The notes: a model not told the origin generated them from the letters alone. DNA of 64,000 nt from UBA4416 sp040387475 (GCA_040387475.1 JAZKDT010000013.1:36449-100448); one strand, 5' to 3'; counted from the first letter of the stretch, positions 36,435 through 46,302 are shown. Numbers and translations: made by a program.

Positions 36435-38438
36435 ATGAAGTATTTATTTATCATATTTGTTTGTTTAGGTCTTTGCTTTTCGCTTCACACCGACCAATTG
36501 ATTAAGAATTCAGATCCCTGCCAATATCCAACAGGGTATCCAGATACCACACGATCCGTAATACAGCAGCTGTCATTATATCCACTGCCCCGCTATTTTC
36601 CTTCGCATAAGCTATTGCACCTGTTTAACTGGATGGATCCATATTATATGGGGGGCAGCGGACGAAAAGGTATAAATAAAAATACAGCAGTTGAAAATGC
36701 AGTTCAAATTCAAAAGGAACTTATTACGAACTGGCATTATGGGATTGTTATTCCAAATGCCGGAGTAAGTTTTAACGGCCCCCTGGTAAATAACTGTCCA
36801 CTCTTTATAAAACTTGCTAATGAACATCCCGAAGTTCCATTACATGTCATCACTTTCTGGATGCAGGGTAGTCCTGCAAAAGCTGGTTATCCCTACAAAA
36901 AAGCTTTGGTCATAACATCAAACCTGGACAGCTCGCTTTACATTAATTTTGATTTTTACGGAAAACAAAAAAAAGAAATAAGTTTTGCGTTTCCAGACTC
37001 ACTAATAAAAATGGACGGCTACACTCAAAAATATTACTTAAACCGGTTGATAACATGTCTAACCAGACCTATCGACTTTATAAACGAAAATGGAGAAGAA
37101 CCCCCCGGACCATATCAATTAGACGATATTCAAAAAGATCCTGTGATGGTTAATTTAAAGAAAATTTTAAAAAATGAAACATGGGAAGAGTTTATGGCTC
37201 AACGCAAATTACATTTACGCAATATATACTCTGGGTGCTTTCTGAAGGAAATCCCTGAGTTAAAAAACACAAGATTTAATTTTTACGCCACTGAAGGCGG
37301 GCCAATAGATCGATTTGAATGGAGCATTATGAAAAGATCGATGACCCCTATAAATGGTTGTTACTATTCGACACCTGACTTTTATCCCAGATGGCCAAAA
37401 AACTGGAACGATTGGGATGGCCCATGGCATGGCTGGAAATGGGTAGAATTGGGGCGCATTAAGGAAATAAAAAATGGAGATCATTTGTTTAGCCCCTTTG
37501 TAGCAGCGGGTTGGTCAAAAAAACAGGAAGAAGATATACGGCCCGGCCAATGGCTGGGTTTATTAAAATGTTTGGCAGGAATAGGTGCTGAATTCTATTA
37601 TGTGGGATACTTTAGCCTCTCGGCACCGTATACCAATCCTGGGAAATGGGTTTGGCAGGCGGCGATGCCAGCTTATTCGCAAGCTATTACCAGTAGATTT
37701 GAAGATGTTTTGAAAGACGGCAATGTGTTATTTAATGACGACAAAGAACCTATTGTAACTTATAAAACAAATGACAAACATGTATTAGTTACAGTGCGAA
37801 AACATAATAAAAAAGACAAATATGTTATTTGCGGAACCTATCAGCCATTCTCAAACGAAGCAGATGAAATTCCTGTAAAAAAAAATGTGACCATCAAGAT
37901 CTCAAATCAGGATTTTACATTTGAAGTAAGAAGGCAAGGCAGCGTATACATTTACGAGAAAACACCAGATAAAGCTTTGTTTTATCAACTTGACTCTTGG
38001 CACGAAAACGCTCATCCGGATCATTGGACCAGAGATTTTTACTTCGAAGCGGAGGTAGCCGACACGCTGGTGCCAAACAAACAACTTACAACCATCAACA
38101 AAAATGGCACTGATTATACGAGTTTCATTACCTACATTTCAATAAATAAAAACACTCCGTTACCCTATAAGTTTTCACAAAGAGAATCAAATGACCAGGA
38201 GAAATATCTTTGGGTTAAATTTAAGGGAGACGGAGAAATAATCATAAAATTAAGAAGTGAGAAAATAAATTTTCAGCAAATCGAAAAACTATCTGCTTTA
38301 AACTGGAAATGGCATAAGATTAAGCTAAAAAACAGAGGCCTGACCGGAGAAAATACGCTCCTGTTAAACTTGAAAAACGGAAATATAGACCTTGACAAAA
38401 TTATAATTACTGAAAAAGATCAGCTTCCCACAGAGTAA
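36435..38438 (+). CDS. large secreted protein of unknown function, possible glycoside hydrolase
   Basis: A 667-residue protein starting at the ATG at 36435, directly before a signal peptide (KYLFIIFVCLGLCFSLHT). The central part (about 60-440) is very rich in Trp/Tyr/Gly (e.g. WNDWDGPWHGWKWVELG, WLGLLKCLAGIGAEFYYVGY) and ends in a strand-rich part (about 440-500, VLVTVRKHNKKDKYVICGTY) like the beta domain that follows a TIM barrel in glycosidases. The last 170 residues resemble a carbohydrate-binding beta sandwich (FYFEAEVADTLVP). No catalytic pair can be named and no family was recognised. It is followed 27 bases later by the pseudo-receiver gene. Confidence 0.65.
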   Translation: MKYLFIIFVCLGLCFSLHTDQLIKNSDPCQYPTGYPDTTRSVIQQLSLYPLPRYFPSHKLLHLFNWMDPYYMGGSGRKGINKNTAVENAVQIQKELITNWHYGIVIPNAGVSFNGPLVNNCPLFIKLANEHPEVPLHVITFWMQGSPAKAGYPYKKALVITSNLDSSLYINFDFYGKQKKEISFAFPDSLIKMDGYTQKYYLNRLITCLTRPIDFINENGEEPPGPYQLDDIQKDPVMVNLKKILKNETWEEFMAQRKLHLRNIYSGCFLKEIPELKNTRFNFYATEGGPIDRFEWSIMKRSMTPINGCYYSTPDFYPRWPKNWNDWDGPWHGWKWVELGRIKEIKNGDHLFSPFVAAGWSKKQEEDIRPGQWLGLLKCLAGIGAEFYYVGYFSLSAPYTNPGKWVWQAAMPAYSQAITSRFEDVLKDGNVLFNDDKEPIVTYKTNDKHVLVTVRKHNKKDKYVICGTYQPFSNEADEIPVKKNVTIKISNQDFTFEVRRQGSVYIYEKTPDKALFYQLDSWHENAHPDHWTRDFYFEAEVADTLVPNKQLTTINKNGTDYTSFITYISINKNTPLPYKFSQRESNDQEKYLWVKFKGDGEIIIKLRSEKINFQQIEKLSALNWKWHKIKLKNRGLTGENTLLLNLKNGNIDLDKIIITEKDQLPTE

Positions 38439-38465
38439 TTTATTATCTTTATTTATAAAAAGTAT

Positions 38466-38912
38466 ATGAAAAAAAACAAATATATTTTAATGCTCGAAAG
38501 TGACGAGCATGACAGGGAAACGAGTAGTAAATATTTTGAAACGTCAAACATATCCTACGAGTTTCTAAAATTTAGTCACGAAGTCATTCCATTTTTAAAA
38601 CAACGCCGACAGTTTGGCCTCTTACCATCTATTATTTTACTAAGCATGAACTCTATGCCTGAAATGGGCATTTCCGTGCTTAAGGAGATCAAAAGTGTTA
38701 CTTCGCTTAAGCATATTCCCGTAATTTTACTTGGAGAAAATACTCAGTCAAATCTGATTAAAGAATCTTACGCAAATGGTGCCAGTACTTTCATTAACAA
38801 ACCCTTTACAAATACATTGACTGATTTATCGATTAAAAGTTTCATACAATATTGGTTTGAGGTTGCTCAATTACCTGATGAAAGTCCAACGCTTTCGGGC
38901 ATGCCCGGGTAA
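38466..38912 (+). CDS. stand-alone receiver-like protein lacking the phosphoacceptor Asp
   Basis: A 148-residue CheY-like fold: YILMLESDEHD (acidic pocket reduced to Glu/Asp), SIILLSMNSMPEMG, PVILLGE and FINKPF. In the second motif the phosphorylated Asp of a normal receiver (LLDxxMP) is Ser60, and the switch Thr position is Gly90; the conserved Lys112 remains. It should therefore not accept phosphate in the usual way and may act as a fixed-state binding protein. There is no output domain. It is convergent with the SpoIIE phosphatase gene, three bases apart. Confidence 0.82.
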   Translation: MKKNKYILMLESDEHDRETSSKYFETSNISYEFLKFSHEVIPFLKQRRQFGLLPSIILLSMNSMPEMGISVLKEIKSVTSLKHIPVILLGENTQSNLIKESYANGASTFINKPFTNTLTDLSIKSFIQYWFEVAQLPDESPTLSGMPG

Positions 38913-38915
38913 AAA

Positions 38916-41012
38916 TCAAAGCCGGATCCCTATGATACAAACGTCATCTACCTGCTCTAAAGGCCCTTTCCAATCGGCAAATGTATGGGCCAATATCTCT
39001 TTTTGTTCGGCAAGCGATTTTGATTGATTAAGAATCAGTAATTCCTGGAGAGATTTATATTTGAATTTCTTTCCTTTTGGTCCGCCAAACTGATCAGCAT
39101 AACCATCTGTAAATAAATAGAGCATATCTCCTTTTTTCAGGCTGATACGATGAGTTGTAAATTGTTTTGGGTCATCTATTTTTCCGATAGGTTGCTTATC
39201 ACACTTTACCGTTTTAAATTCTTTATTTTCGATGTACCACAACGAGTTGTTAGCACCACTCCATTCGAGTTTTACAACATTACTAGTTTCATCTGACGGA
39301 TACACTTTTATTAAACTAATATCCATTCCATCCTTTATATCTTCGCCGCTTTTTTCGAATGTTTCAATGACCAGCTGCCGGGTTTTATCAAGAATCAATC
39401 CTGTATCGCTCAACTGAAATTCTTTTAAGGCGCCATTTAATGCATTTGAACAAACAATACTCACCATGGCTCCGGGCACACCATGACCTGTGCAATCTGC
39501 CACGGCCATATAAGTTATCCCGTTCACATGTTCCATCCAATAAAAATCGCCTGCAACAATGTCTTTAGGCTGGAAATAAATAAAACTCTCCGGAAAATAT
39601 TTTTCAACCAGCGCAACTGGTGGTATAATAGCTTGCTGTATTCTTTTTGTATACATGATGGAATCCGTGATCTCCTTATTTTTATGCTCAACAATGATTT
39701 TCTGAGTGGCAATAATTTCGTTCTGCTTTTTTGTAATTCTAAAACGCTGTAATAAGATGTATGAAAAAATAAATACCAATATAAGTACGCCTATGGCTAT
39801 ATAGGTAATGATCTGCTGCTTCGCCTTTTCTTCCTCTTTTTTCTCAAGCAGTACATCAGCTTTTGTTTTCAGATCAATTTCCTGTCTGTCGAGGGCAAAT
39901 TGCGTCTTCAACGTATTAAATGATTCATTCTTTGAAGTATTAAAAATACTATCATTTAATTTCCTGCTAATTTCATGATATTGCAAAGCTGTTTTAAAAT
40001 CTATGTTGCTCTTATAAATAGTATATAATCCATCTGCCGCTTCCTTTTGTTCTTTTAAACTTCCAACACTTTTTGACAATTCAAATGCCTTCTCAAAATA
40101 AGAAATAGCGCCGGTTTTCTTTCCTGTCTTTTGATAAGCAGTGGCAATTCCTAAATATAAAACGGCAATATCTTTTTTCTCCGACGATTCGTCGGTAAGT
40201 TCTACTCCTTTAAAAAACATGTTTAAGGCTTCGTCCGCATCATTCATATCCAAATAGAGACTACCCATATTTGAATAAATACTTTTAAGCCCATCTTTCT
40301 CATCCAAGGTAGAGGCGATGGCCAGCGCCCGATGATGGTAATCTAACGCCCGCTTGAATTCTCTTTTTTTACGGCTTAGTATTCCTAAATTGTTTAACGA
40401 CGCTGCCATATCTGTTTTGTTGCCCATCTTTTGATGCATATCAAAACTCTTTTGCTGATATATAGCAGATAAACTATCTTCTCCTAACTCACCATATACT
40501 ACTGCAATATTACCTATGATCGCGGCAACCTGGCGCTCTCTACCAAGTTGTTCCTGCATTTTCAAACTCTTTTGAAAATAGTCAATCGTCCTGTTAAAAT
40601 CTGCAAGGTTATAGTAAACAATGCCGATGTTGTTGTAAGTAGCGGCAATGTTAATTTTATTATTTCTCTCCTCTGCAATCTGCAGTGCTTTTTGATGGTA
40701 CTTAATAGCTTCCGGATATTTAGAAACTGCAATATAAGTGCAGGCAAGTTGGTTCACCAAAGCCCAGTCCATTGTTTTGTACCCAATTTTTTCGGCCAGG
40801 TCAATGGCCATATTTGTCCAGATAAGTGCTAATTTGGCATCGCCCTGTTCAGAAATTTCAGAAGAAAGTTCAGCCATTTTTTTAACACGCATTGTATCGT
40901 GAATATTACCTCTTAACTCCTTTTTCAATTTTTCGATATTTACAGAGTGCTGCCCGGTAAGAGACAACATACAGAATAACCCAAATAATATGAAAACCAA
41001 ATATTTATTCAT
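38916..41012 (-). CDS. TPR sensor with SpoIIE/PP2C-type phosphatase domain
   Basis: A 698-residue protein: signal peptide (YLVFILFGLFCMLSLTG), about seven TPR units of the Rap/LGN type (AATYNNIGIVYYNLADF, AASLNNLGILSRKKREF) at about 40-350, TM helix (about 405-425, IITYIAIGVLILVFIFSYIL), coiled coil, and PP2C/SpoIIE domain (about 465-698) with QPKDIVAGDFYWME, VADCTGHGVPGAMV and VDDVCIIGIRL. All metal Asp residues are present. It starts three bases after the stop of the 41016 gene, so the two are co-transcribed and clearly tandem paralogues. The periplasmic TPRs presumably sense a ligand or protein; the phosphoprotein substrate is not nearby. Confidence 0.9.
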   Translation of the reverse strand: MNKYLVFILFGLFCMLSLTGQHSVNIEKLKKELRGNIHDTMRVKKMAELSSEISEQGDAKLALIWTNMAIDLAEKIGYKTMDWALVNQLACTYIAVSKYPEAIKYHQKALQIAEERNNKINIAATYNNIGIVYYNLADFNRTIDYFQKSLKMQEQLGRERQVAAIIGNIAVVYGELGEDSLSAIYQQKSFDMHQKMGNKTDMAASLNNLGILSRKKREFKRALDYHHRALAIASTLDEKDGLKSIYSNMGSLYLDMNDADEALNMFFKGVELTDESSEKKDIAVLYLGIATAYQKTGKKTGAISYFEKAFELSKSVGSLKEQKEAADGLYTIYKSNIDFKTALQYHEISRKLNDSIFNTSKNESFNTLKTQFALDRQEIDLKTKADVLLEKKEEEKAKQQIITYIAIGVLILVFIFSYILLQRFRITKKQNEIIATQKIIVEHKNKEITDSIMYTKRIQQAIIPPVALVEKYFPESFIYFQPKDIVAGDFYWMEHVNGITYMAVADCTGHGVPGAMVSIVCSNALNGALKEFQLSDTGLILDKTRQLVIETFEKSGEDIKDGMDISLIKVYPSDETSNVVKLEWSGANNSLWYIENKEFKTVKCDKQPIGKIDDPKQFTTHRISLKKGDMLYLFTDGYADQFGGPKGKKFKYKSLQELLILNQSKSLAEQKEILAHTFADWKGPLEQVDDVCIIGIRL

Positions 41013-41015
41013 GCA

Positions 41016-43202
41016 TCACATTCTAACTCCAATAATACAAACGTCATCAACCTGCTCCAAATTACCTTTCCAACTAGTAAAAGTATCCGACAGTAAATTA
41101 TTTTGTGAGGCAAGCGACTCACTCTGACTTGAAAGTAATAATTCCTGAATAGGTTTGTATTTAAATTTCTTTCCCTTTGGTCCACCAAACTGATCAGCAA
41201 AACCATCGGTAAATAAATATAATGTATCACCTTTTTGAAGCCTAACCTGGTGGGTTGTAAAATTGCGTGGACTATCCGTTAATCCGATGGGTTGTTTATC
41301 ACCCTTTATTTCGTTAAGCGTATAATTATACATTCCAGACTCGTCTATGCCGGTCTTCGTAATATACCAGAGAGGATTATTAGCACCTGCCCAGGTTAGA
41401 TGAATGTTATCAGCTTCAGATTTTTCAAAGTCGATACAGGCCAATGAAATATCCATTCCATCCTTAACATTGCTGTCGCTTTTTGAAAAGGTTTCCAAAA
41501 CCAATTCGCGTGTTTTGTTTAAAATTAAGCCTGGGTCGGCCAGTTTAAATTCTTTAACACTTCTATTCAGTGCATTTGAACAAACAATGGAGACCAATGC
41601 TCCTGGAACACCATGTCCGGTACTATCAGCTGCAGCGATGAATAACTTATTACCAGCTTCTTCCATCCAATAAAAATCGCCGGCTACAATATCTTTTGGT
41701 TGATAGTAAACGAATGATTCAGGCAACTTTTTTTTGATAAGATCAAGTGGTGGTAGAATTGCCTCTTGCAAACGCTTGGCATAATTTATACTTTCGATGA
41801 TCTCCCTGTTCTTTTCATCCACCATTTCTTTCTGATGCTCTATCTGCTGTTTCTGTTTTCCTATTTCTGTTAAGGAAGCTTTTTTTTGCTTCCCTGATTT
41901 GTAAGATAAAAAAAGTAACAATGAAACTAGTAGTAGAACTATAATTGCAGACACGATCATTAAATTTTGCCTATTATTCAATTCTTCTGTTTCCATATCC
42001 TTCTTTTGCTGCATGATCAATTGGTCTTGCTGTTCTTTTTTAAAGTTATTTTTAAGAAGCTGCTCACTTATCACAAGGCTTTGTTTGGATACATCTGCAG
42101 AATCTTTTGACATGATGTAATCTTTTAAATAGTAAATGGTTTTGGCATTATCTCCCTTGGCTTCATAAAATTTTGCCATCACATTCATTAATAAAACACG
42201 GCCCCCAGAGCCGTAAGGGCAGGGCTCGAGTTTGGGATCAGTCATTGCTTTTACATAAGTTTCACCAAGATCAATTTTATTTGCCTTGATACAGGCACTA
42301 AGTAATGTATTTCCATTATAAATTAAAGCAACCTGCTTATTAGTATTGGGGTCGTTCTTCGTGTAATTAAAGGCGTAGTCAGCATAATAAATCGCGCTGT
42401 CATACTGGTGAAGGGAATAATAAAACTGTGCGAGGTATCGCTTGCAGTCAACAATTCCATACTCATACTTTGCTTCCTGGCAAAATTTTAAAACTTCTTT
42501 TCGGTACATGATAGCCTTTTTATAATCTTTTACGCCAGCATAAGCATTTCCAAGCCAACCAATAAATTCACCCAGGTCTTTTCGTGGCAGTATCTTTTCT
42601 CCAATATCTACCGATTTTTTTAAATGAACTAATGCCGAATCATACTTCATCATATTAAATTCCACCCACCCTATAAAATAATACGACTCTGCTCTCTCCA
42701 CGCTATTCGGCCTCGTATAACCCGTACTTTTTCTTAACGCTAATAAAGTTTCGTCCCGCAAATCCATGTCAGCGTATATTATACCACCCAAATAATTATA
42801 GGCGCGAAACAGGCTTAATGAATCGTTTGATCTTTCAGAATCTGCTATCCATTTGTTAGCATATGCCAATGCACTGGAATAATCGTTATGAATTACTTTA
42901 TAATAATCGGCCCATTCTCTATAAATAAGCCCTATTAATTTTCGTTGATTTTTGCTTTTCGCATATGCTTCCAACGAGCTATACAAGGAGTTTACCTGTG
43001 CCTTATCTTTTAGTTGTATTTCTTTAATCAAACGTACACAATTAACTATTTTAGACGAATCGGATAAACCTGAATTTAAAACAATAGCAATGGAGTCTAA
43101 TTTAGAAGCAAATGTATGCGCGGAAATAAACAGAAAATATATGAGTATTGCTTTTTGAATGTAGTGAAACAATCCTGATTTTGATTTAAATTTAAAAAGC
43201 AT
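41016..43202 (-). CDS. TPR sensor with SpoIIE/PP2C-type phosphatase domain
   Basis: A 728-residue paralogue of the 38916 product. The ATG at 43202 was chosen: it is followed by a basic start and a signal-type segment (YIQKAILIYFLFISAHTFAS). The upstream ATG at 43247 lies inside the gcvP terminator hairpin and is unlikely to be used. TPRs span about 60-370, the TM helix is LMIVSAIIVLLLVSLLLFLS (about 420-440), and a coiled coil leads to PP2C/SpoIIE (about 490-728) with QPKDIVAGDFYWME, AADSTGHGVPGALV and VDDVCIIGVRM. It is the first gene of a two-gene phosphatase operon. Confidence 0.9.
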   Translation of the reverse strand: MLFKFKSKSGLFHYIQKAILIYFLFISAHTFASKLDSIAIVLNSGLSDSSKIVNCVRLIKEIQLKDKAQVNSLYSSLEAYAKSKNQRKLIGLIYREWADYYKVIHNDYSSALAYANKWIADSERSNDSLSLFRAYNYLGGIIYADMDLRDETLLALRKSTGYTRPNSVERAESYYFIGWVEFNMMKYDSALVHLKKSVDIGEKILPRKDLGEFIGWLGNAYAGVKDYKKAIMYRKEVLKFCQEAKYEYGIVDCKRYLAQFYYSLHQYDSAIYYADYAFNYTKNDPNTNKQVALIYNGNTLLSACIKANKIDLGETYVKAMTDPKLEPCPYGSGGRVLLMNVMAKFYEAKGDNAKTIYYLKDYIMSKDSADVSKQSLVISEQLLKNNFKKEQQDQLIMQQKKDMETEELNNRQNLMIVSAIIVLLLVSLLLFLSYKSGKQKKASLTEIGKQKQQIEHQKEMVDEKNREIIESINYAKRLQEAILPPLDLIKKKLPESFVYYQPKDIVAGDFYWMEEAGNKLFIAAADSTGHGVPGALVSIVCSNALNRSVKEFKLADPGLILNKTRELVLETFSKSDSNVKDGMDISLACIDFEKSEADNIHLTWAGANNPLWYITKTGIDESGMYNYTLNEIKGDKQPIGLTDSPRNFTTHQVRLQKGDTLYLFTDGFADQFGGPKGKKFKYKPIQELLLSSQSESLASQNNLLSDTFTSWKGNLEQVDDVCIIGVRM

Positions 43203-43235
43203 ATACGAATATAGGACTAAATCTATAATAACAAA

Positions 43236-43261
43236 AAAGCCTTTCATTGCTGAAAGGCTTT
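43236..43261 (-). terminator. gcvP intrinsic terminator
   Basis: AAAGCCTTTCA (43236-43246) pairs with TGAAAGGCTTT (43251-43261) around TTGC; the A run at 43233-43238 becomes a T tract on the minus strand. It lies 20 bases past the gcvP stop and before the next minus-strand gene. Confidence 0.85.
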
Positions 43262-43280
43262 AAGTAATTATTAGATGGTA

Positions 43281-46142
43281 TTAAGCAGTAACTGCTTCTT
43301 CCATATACGCTTCAATAGGAGCACATGAACAAACTAAATTTCTATCACCGTAAGCGCTATCGACTTTAGCAACACTTGGCCAGAATTTATTATCACGCAC
43401 CCAATTTAACGGATAAGCTGCTTTTTGGCGAGAGTAAGGTTTCTTCCAGTCATCGGACACAACCAACTTACACGTGTGCGGTGCATTTTTGATTACGTTA
43501 TCTGTTTTATCAAATTTACCATCGATGATCTCTTGTATCTCTTTACGAATAGATATCATTGCTTCACAAAAACGATCTAACTCAGCTTTTGATTCAGACT
43601 CAGTTGGTTCAACCATTAATGTATTAACAACCGGGAAAGCAACCGTTGGAGCATGGAAACCATAATCCATTAAACGTTTTGCCATATCAGCAACCTCAAC
43701 ACCCGAAGCCATTTTAAATTCATTACAATCTAAAATCATTTCGTGAGCGCAGCGTCCATTTTTACCGGTATATAAAATTTTATAGGAACCTTGTAATAAC
43801 TCTTTCATGTAGTTAGCATTTAAAATAGCCATCTCGGTAGCCTGTTTTAAACCTTCAGCACCTAGCATTTTAATATACCCGTACGAAATTAATAAGATCA
43901 ACGCGCTTCCATAAGGTGCGGCGGAAACTGCCGTAATTCCCTTATCTCCACTGGTATTCACAATGGTGTGAGATGGCAAGAACGGAACGAGCTTTTCAAC
44001 GACGCCAATGGGCCCCATACCCGGGCCACCACCACCATGTGGAATAGCAAATGTTTTGTGTAAGTTTAAGTGACAAACGTCGGCACCAATATTTCCGGGA
44101 GAAGTTAAACCCACCTGCGCATTCATGTTTGCACCATCCATGTATACCAATCCACCATTATCGTGAATCATTTTGGTGATCTCGGTAATAGATTCTTCGT
44201 AAACACCATGAGTTGATGGATAAGTAACCATTAAACAAGACAGATTATCTTTATGCAATTCTGCTTTCGCACGCAAGTCAACTAAATCAATATTTCCTTT
44301 TTCATCGCATTTGGTAACAACGATATGCATTCCTGCCATAGCTGCAGATGCCGGGTTTGTACCGTGAGCAGAGGATGGAATTAACGCCACATTTCTGTGC
44401 GCATTTCCGTTGGCAATATGATACGCTCTGATAACCATTAAGCCTGCGTATTCGCCTTGTGCGCCTGAGTTTGGCTGAAAACTCATTCTTGCAAATCCTG
44501 TAATTTCAGAAAGATCTTTATTTAACTGCTCGATCAACTCAGCATAACCTTGTGCCTGGTTAACCGGAACAAAAGGATGAATGCTTGCAAACTCCGGCCA
44601 TGTAATAGGCAATAATTCTGAGGCTGCATTTAATTTCATTGTACAAGAACCCAAAGAGATCATGGAATGAACCAATGACAAGTCTTTATTCTCTAAACGT
44701 TTGATATAACGCATCATTTCGCTTTCGCTATGATAGGAATTAAATGTAGGGTGAGTTAAGTAAGGGGAAGTACGGTTCACAGCCGACGATGCTATTATGG
44801 AAGACGCTTTATAGGCAACTTCATTGGTAGCATTTGTAAATACAGAAACGATATCGTTCAAATCAGATTGCTCTACTGTTTGATCTAATGAAATACCAAC
44901 ATGTTTAGCATCAACAAAACGAAAATTAATTTCTTTTGCTTCGGCAGCTGCAATTACTTTGGCGGCATCGCACTCAACAATAATTGTATCAAAATATAGT
45001 TTTGTTTTAATAGTTAACCCGGCTTGTTTTAAAGCTTCGGCAACAGAACTAGTCGCATTATGCACGCTTTGCGCAATCGCTTTAATTCCTTCCTGCCCAT
45101 GATATACGGCATACATACTCGCCATGATCGCTAACAACGCCTGAGCAGTGCAAATATTGGAAGTCGCTTTATCACGCTTGATATGTTGCTCGCGTGTTTG
45201 CAAAGCCATACGCAAAGCAGGATTTCCTTCAGCATCAACAGATACCCCAATGATACGGCCCGGGATTAATCGTTTATAATCTTCTTTACAGGTAAAGAAA
45301 GCGGCATGAGGTCCGCCATACCCTAATGGAACACCAAAACGTTGTGAATTGCCAACAACGCAATCAGCACCCCACTCGCCCGGAGGAGTTAATAAAGCTA
45401 ACGCTAATAGATCCGTAGCAACAACTACCTGAATTTCTTTCGCGTGTGCGTTGGCTACAAATGTTTTGTAATCATTTGCCTCACCGTTAATGTCCGGATA
45501 CTGAATTAAAGCTCCAAAGAATGACTCATCCAATGAAGCAGTGTTGGCATCACCAATAACTAATTCAATGCCGTAAGGAACAGCACGTGTTCTTACTACA
45601 TCTATAGTTTGAGGGAAAACCGTATTGCTGACAAAAAATTTATTGCCACCGTTTTTCACTTTATCTTTGCTTCGGTTACTGTAAAACATAAATAACGCTT
45701 CGGCAGCTGCTGTTGCTTCATCTAACAAAGAAGCATTAGCAATTGGCATCGCTGTTAAATCCATAACCATTGTCTGAAAATTTAAGATAGCTTCTAAACG
45801 CCCTTGCGCAATCTCAGCCTGGTAAGGCGTGTAGGCCGTATACCAACCCGGGTTTTCTAAAACGTTACGTTGAATAACTGCAGGTAAAATATTATTGTAA
45901 TATCCCAAACCAATATAAGATCGGAACACTTTATTTTTTTTACCCAATGCTTTTAAGTGCTTGGCATATTGATACTCGCTCATAGCGGGTGCTACACGCA
46001 ATGGTTGTTTTAAACGGATGCCGGAAGGAACCGTTTGACTAATTAATTCATCAACTGATGCTACACCAATTTTGGCAAGCATTTGTTTAATTTCATTTTC
46101 GCGTGGACCGTTATGACGGGAAACAAATTTATCTGTTGTCAT
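43281..46142 (-). CDS. gcvP: glycine dehydrogenase (decarboxylating), P protein of the glycine cleavage system
   Basis: A 953-residue single-chain P protein, containing both alpha- and beta-like halves. It decarboxylates glycine on PLP and passes the aminomethyl group to the lipoyl H protein. The PLP lysine is in HLNLHKTFAIPHGGGGPGMGP; other family blocks include SYIGLGYYNNILP, YTPYQAEIAQGRLEALLN-like and SMISLGSCTMKLNAASEL. Length is normal for the fused type. It stands alone with its own terminator and about 110 bases of upstream DNA before the terminator of the immunophilin operon. gcvH and gcvT are not in the window. No glycine riboswitch was seen. Confidence 0.97.
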   Translation of the reverse strand: MTTDKFVSRHNGPRENEIKQMLAKIGVASVDELISQTVPSGIRLKQPLRVAPAMSEYQYAKHLKALGKKNKVFRSYIGLGYYNNILPAVIQRNVLENPGWYTAYTPYQAEIAQGRLEAILNFQTMVMDLTAMPIANASLLDEATAAAEALFMFYSNRSKDKVKNGGNKFFVSNTVFPQTIDVVRTRAVPYGIELVIGDANTASLDESFFGALIQYPDINGEANDYKTFVANAHAKEIQVVVATDLLALALLTPPGEWGADCVVGNSQRFGVPLGYGGPHAAFFTCKEDYKRLIPGRIIGVSVDAEGNPALRMALQTREQHIKRDKATSNICTAQALLAIMASMYAVYHGQEGIKAIAQSVHNATSSVAEALKQAGLTIKTKLYFDTIIVECDAAKVIAAAEAKEINFRFVDAKHVGISLDQTVEQSDLNDIVSVFTNATNEVAYKASSIIASSAVNRTSPYLTHPTFNSYHSESEMMRYIKRLENKDLSLVHSMISLGSCTMKLNAASELLPITWPEFASIHPFVPVNQAQGYAELIEQLNKDLSEITGFARMSFQPNSGAQGEYAGLMVIRAYHIANGNAHRNVALIPSSAHGTNPASAAMAGMHIVVTKCDEKGNIDLVDLRAKAELHKDNLSCLMVTYPSTHGVYEESITEITKMIHDNGGLVYMDGANMNAQVGLTSPGNIGADVCHLNLHKTFAIPHGGGGPGMGPIGVVEKLVPFLPSHTIVNTSGDKGITAVSAAPYGSALILLISYGYIKMLGAEGLKQATEMAILNANYMKELLQGSYKILYTGKNGRCAHEMILDCNEFKMASGVEVADMAKRLMDYGFHAPTVAFPVVNTLMVEPTESESKAELDRFCEAMISIRKEIQEIIDGKFDKTDNVIKNAPHTCKLVVSDDWKKPYSRQKAAYPLNWVRDNKFWPSVAKVDSAYGDRNLVCSCAPIEAYMEEAVTA

Positions 46143-46254
46143 TTAGTTGTTTTTAGAGATGCTAAATTTACGAAAAAAACACTGTTTTTACAGGGCATTT
46201 TTAAACAGGTGTTTATAAGATTTTGATTGATTCGGTCAGCTGGATAATAACACA

Positions 46255-46285
46255 AAAAAAGGCTTCTTATTGAGAAGCCTTTTTT
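46255..46285 (-). terminator. terminator of the tatA-immunophilin operon
   Basis: AAAAAAGGCTTCT (46255-46267) pairs with AGAAGCCTTTTTT (46273-46285) around TATTG: a perfect 13-bp stem with A and T tracts, effective in both directions but placed 18 bases past the stop of the cyclophilin-FKBP gene on the minus strand. Confidence 0.88.
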
Positions 46286-46302
46286 AAACACTATAAAACT
46301 AA

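Noticed and set aside
43203..43247. Upstream start codon for the SpoIIE phosphatase gene
   Set aside because: It lies in the gcvP terminator hairpin and places a second hydrophobic stretch before a normal signal peptide.
46143..46254. Glycine riboswitch or promoter in front of gcvP
   Set aside because: No tandem aptamer-like structure; only AT-rich DNA with a short CTGT/ACAG hairpin, which is not enough to support a call.
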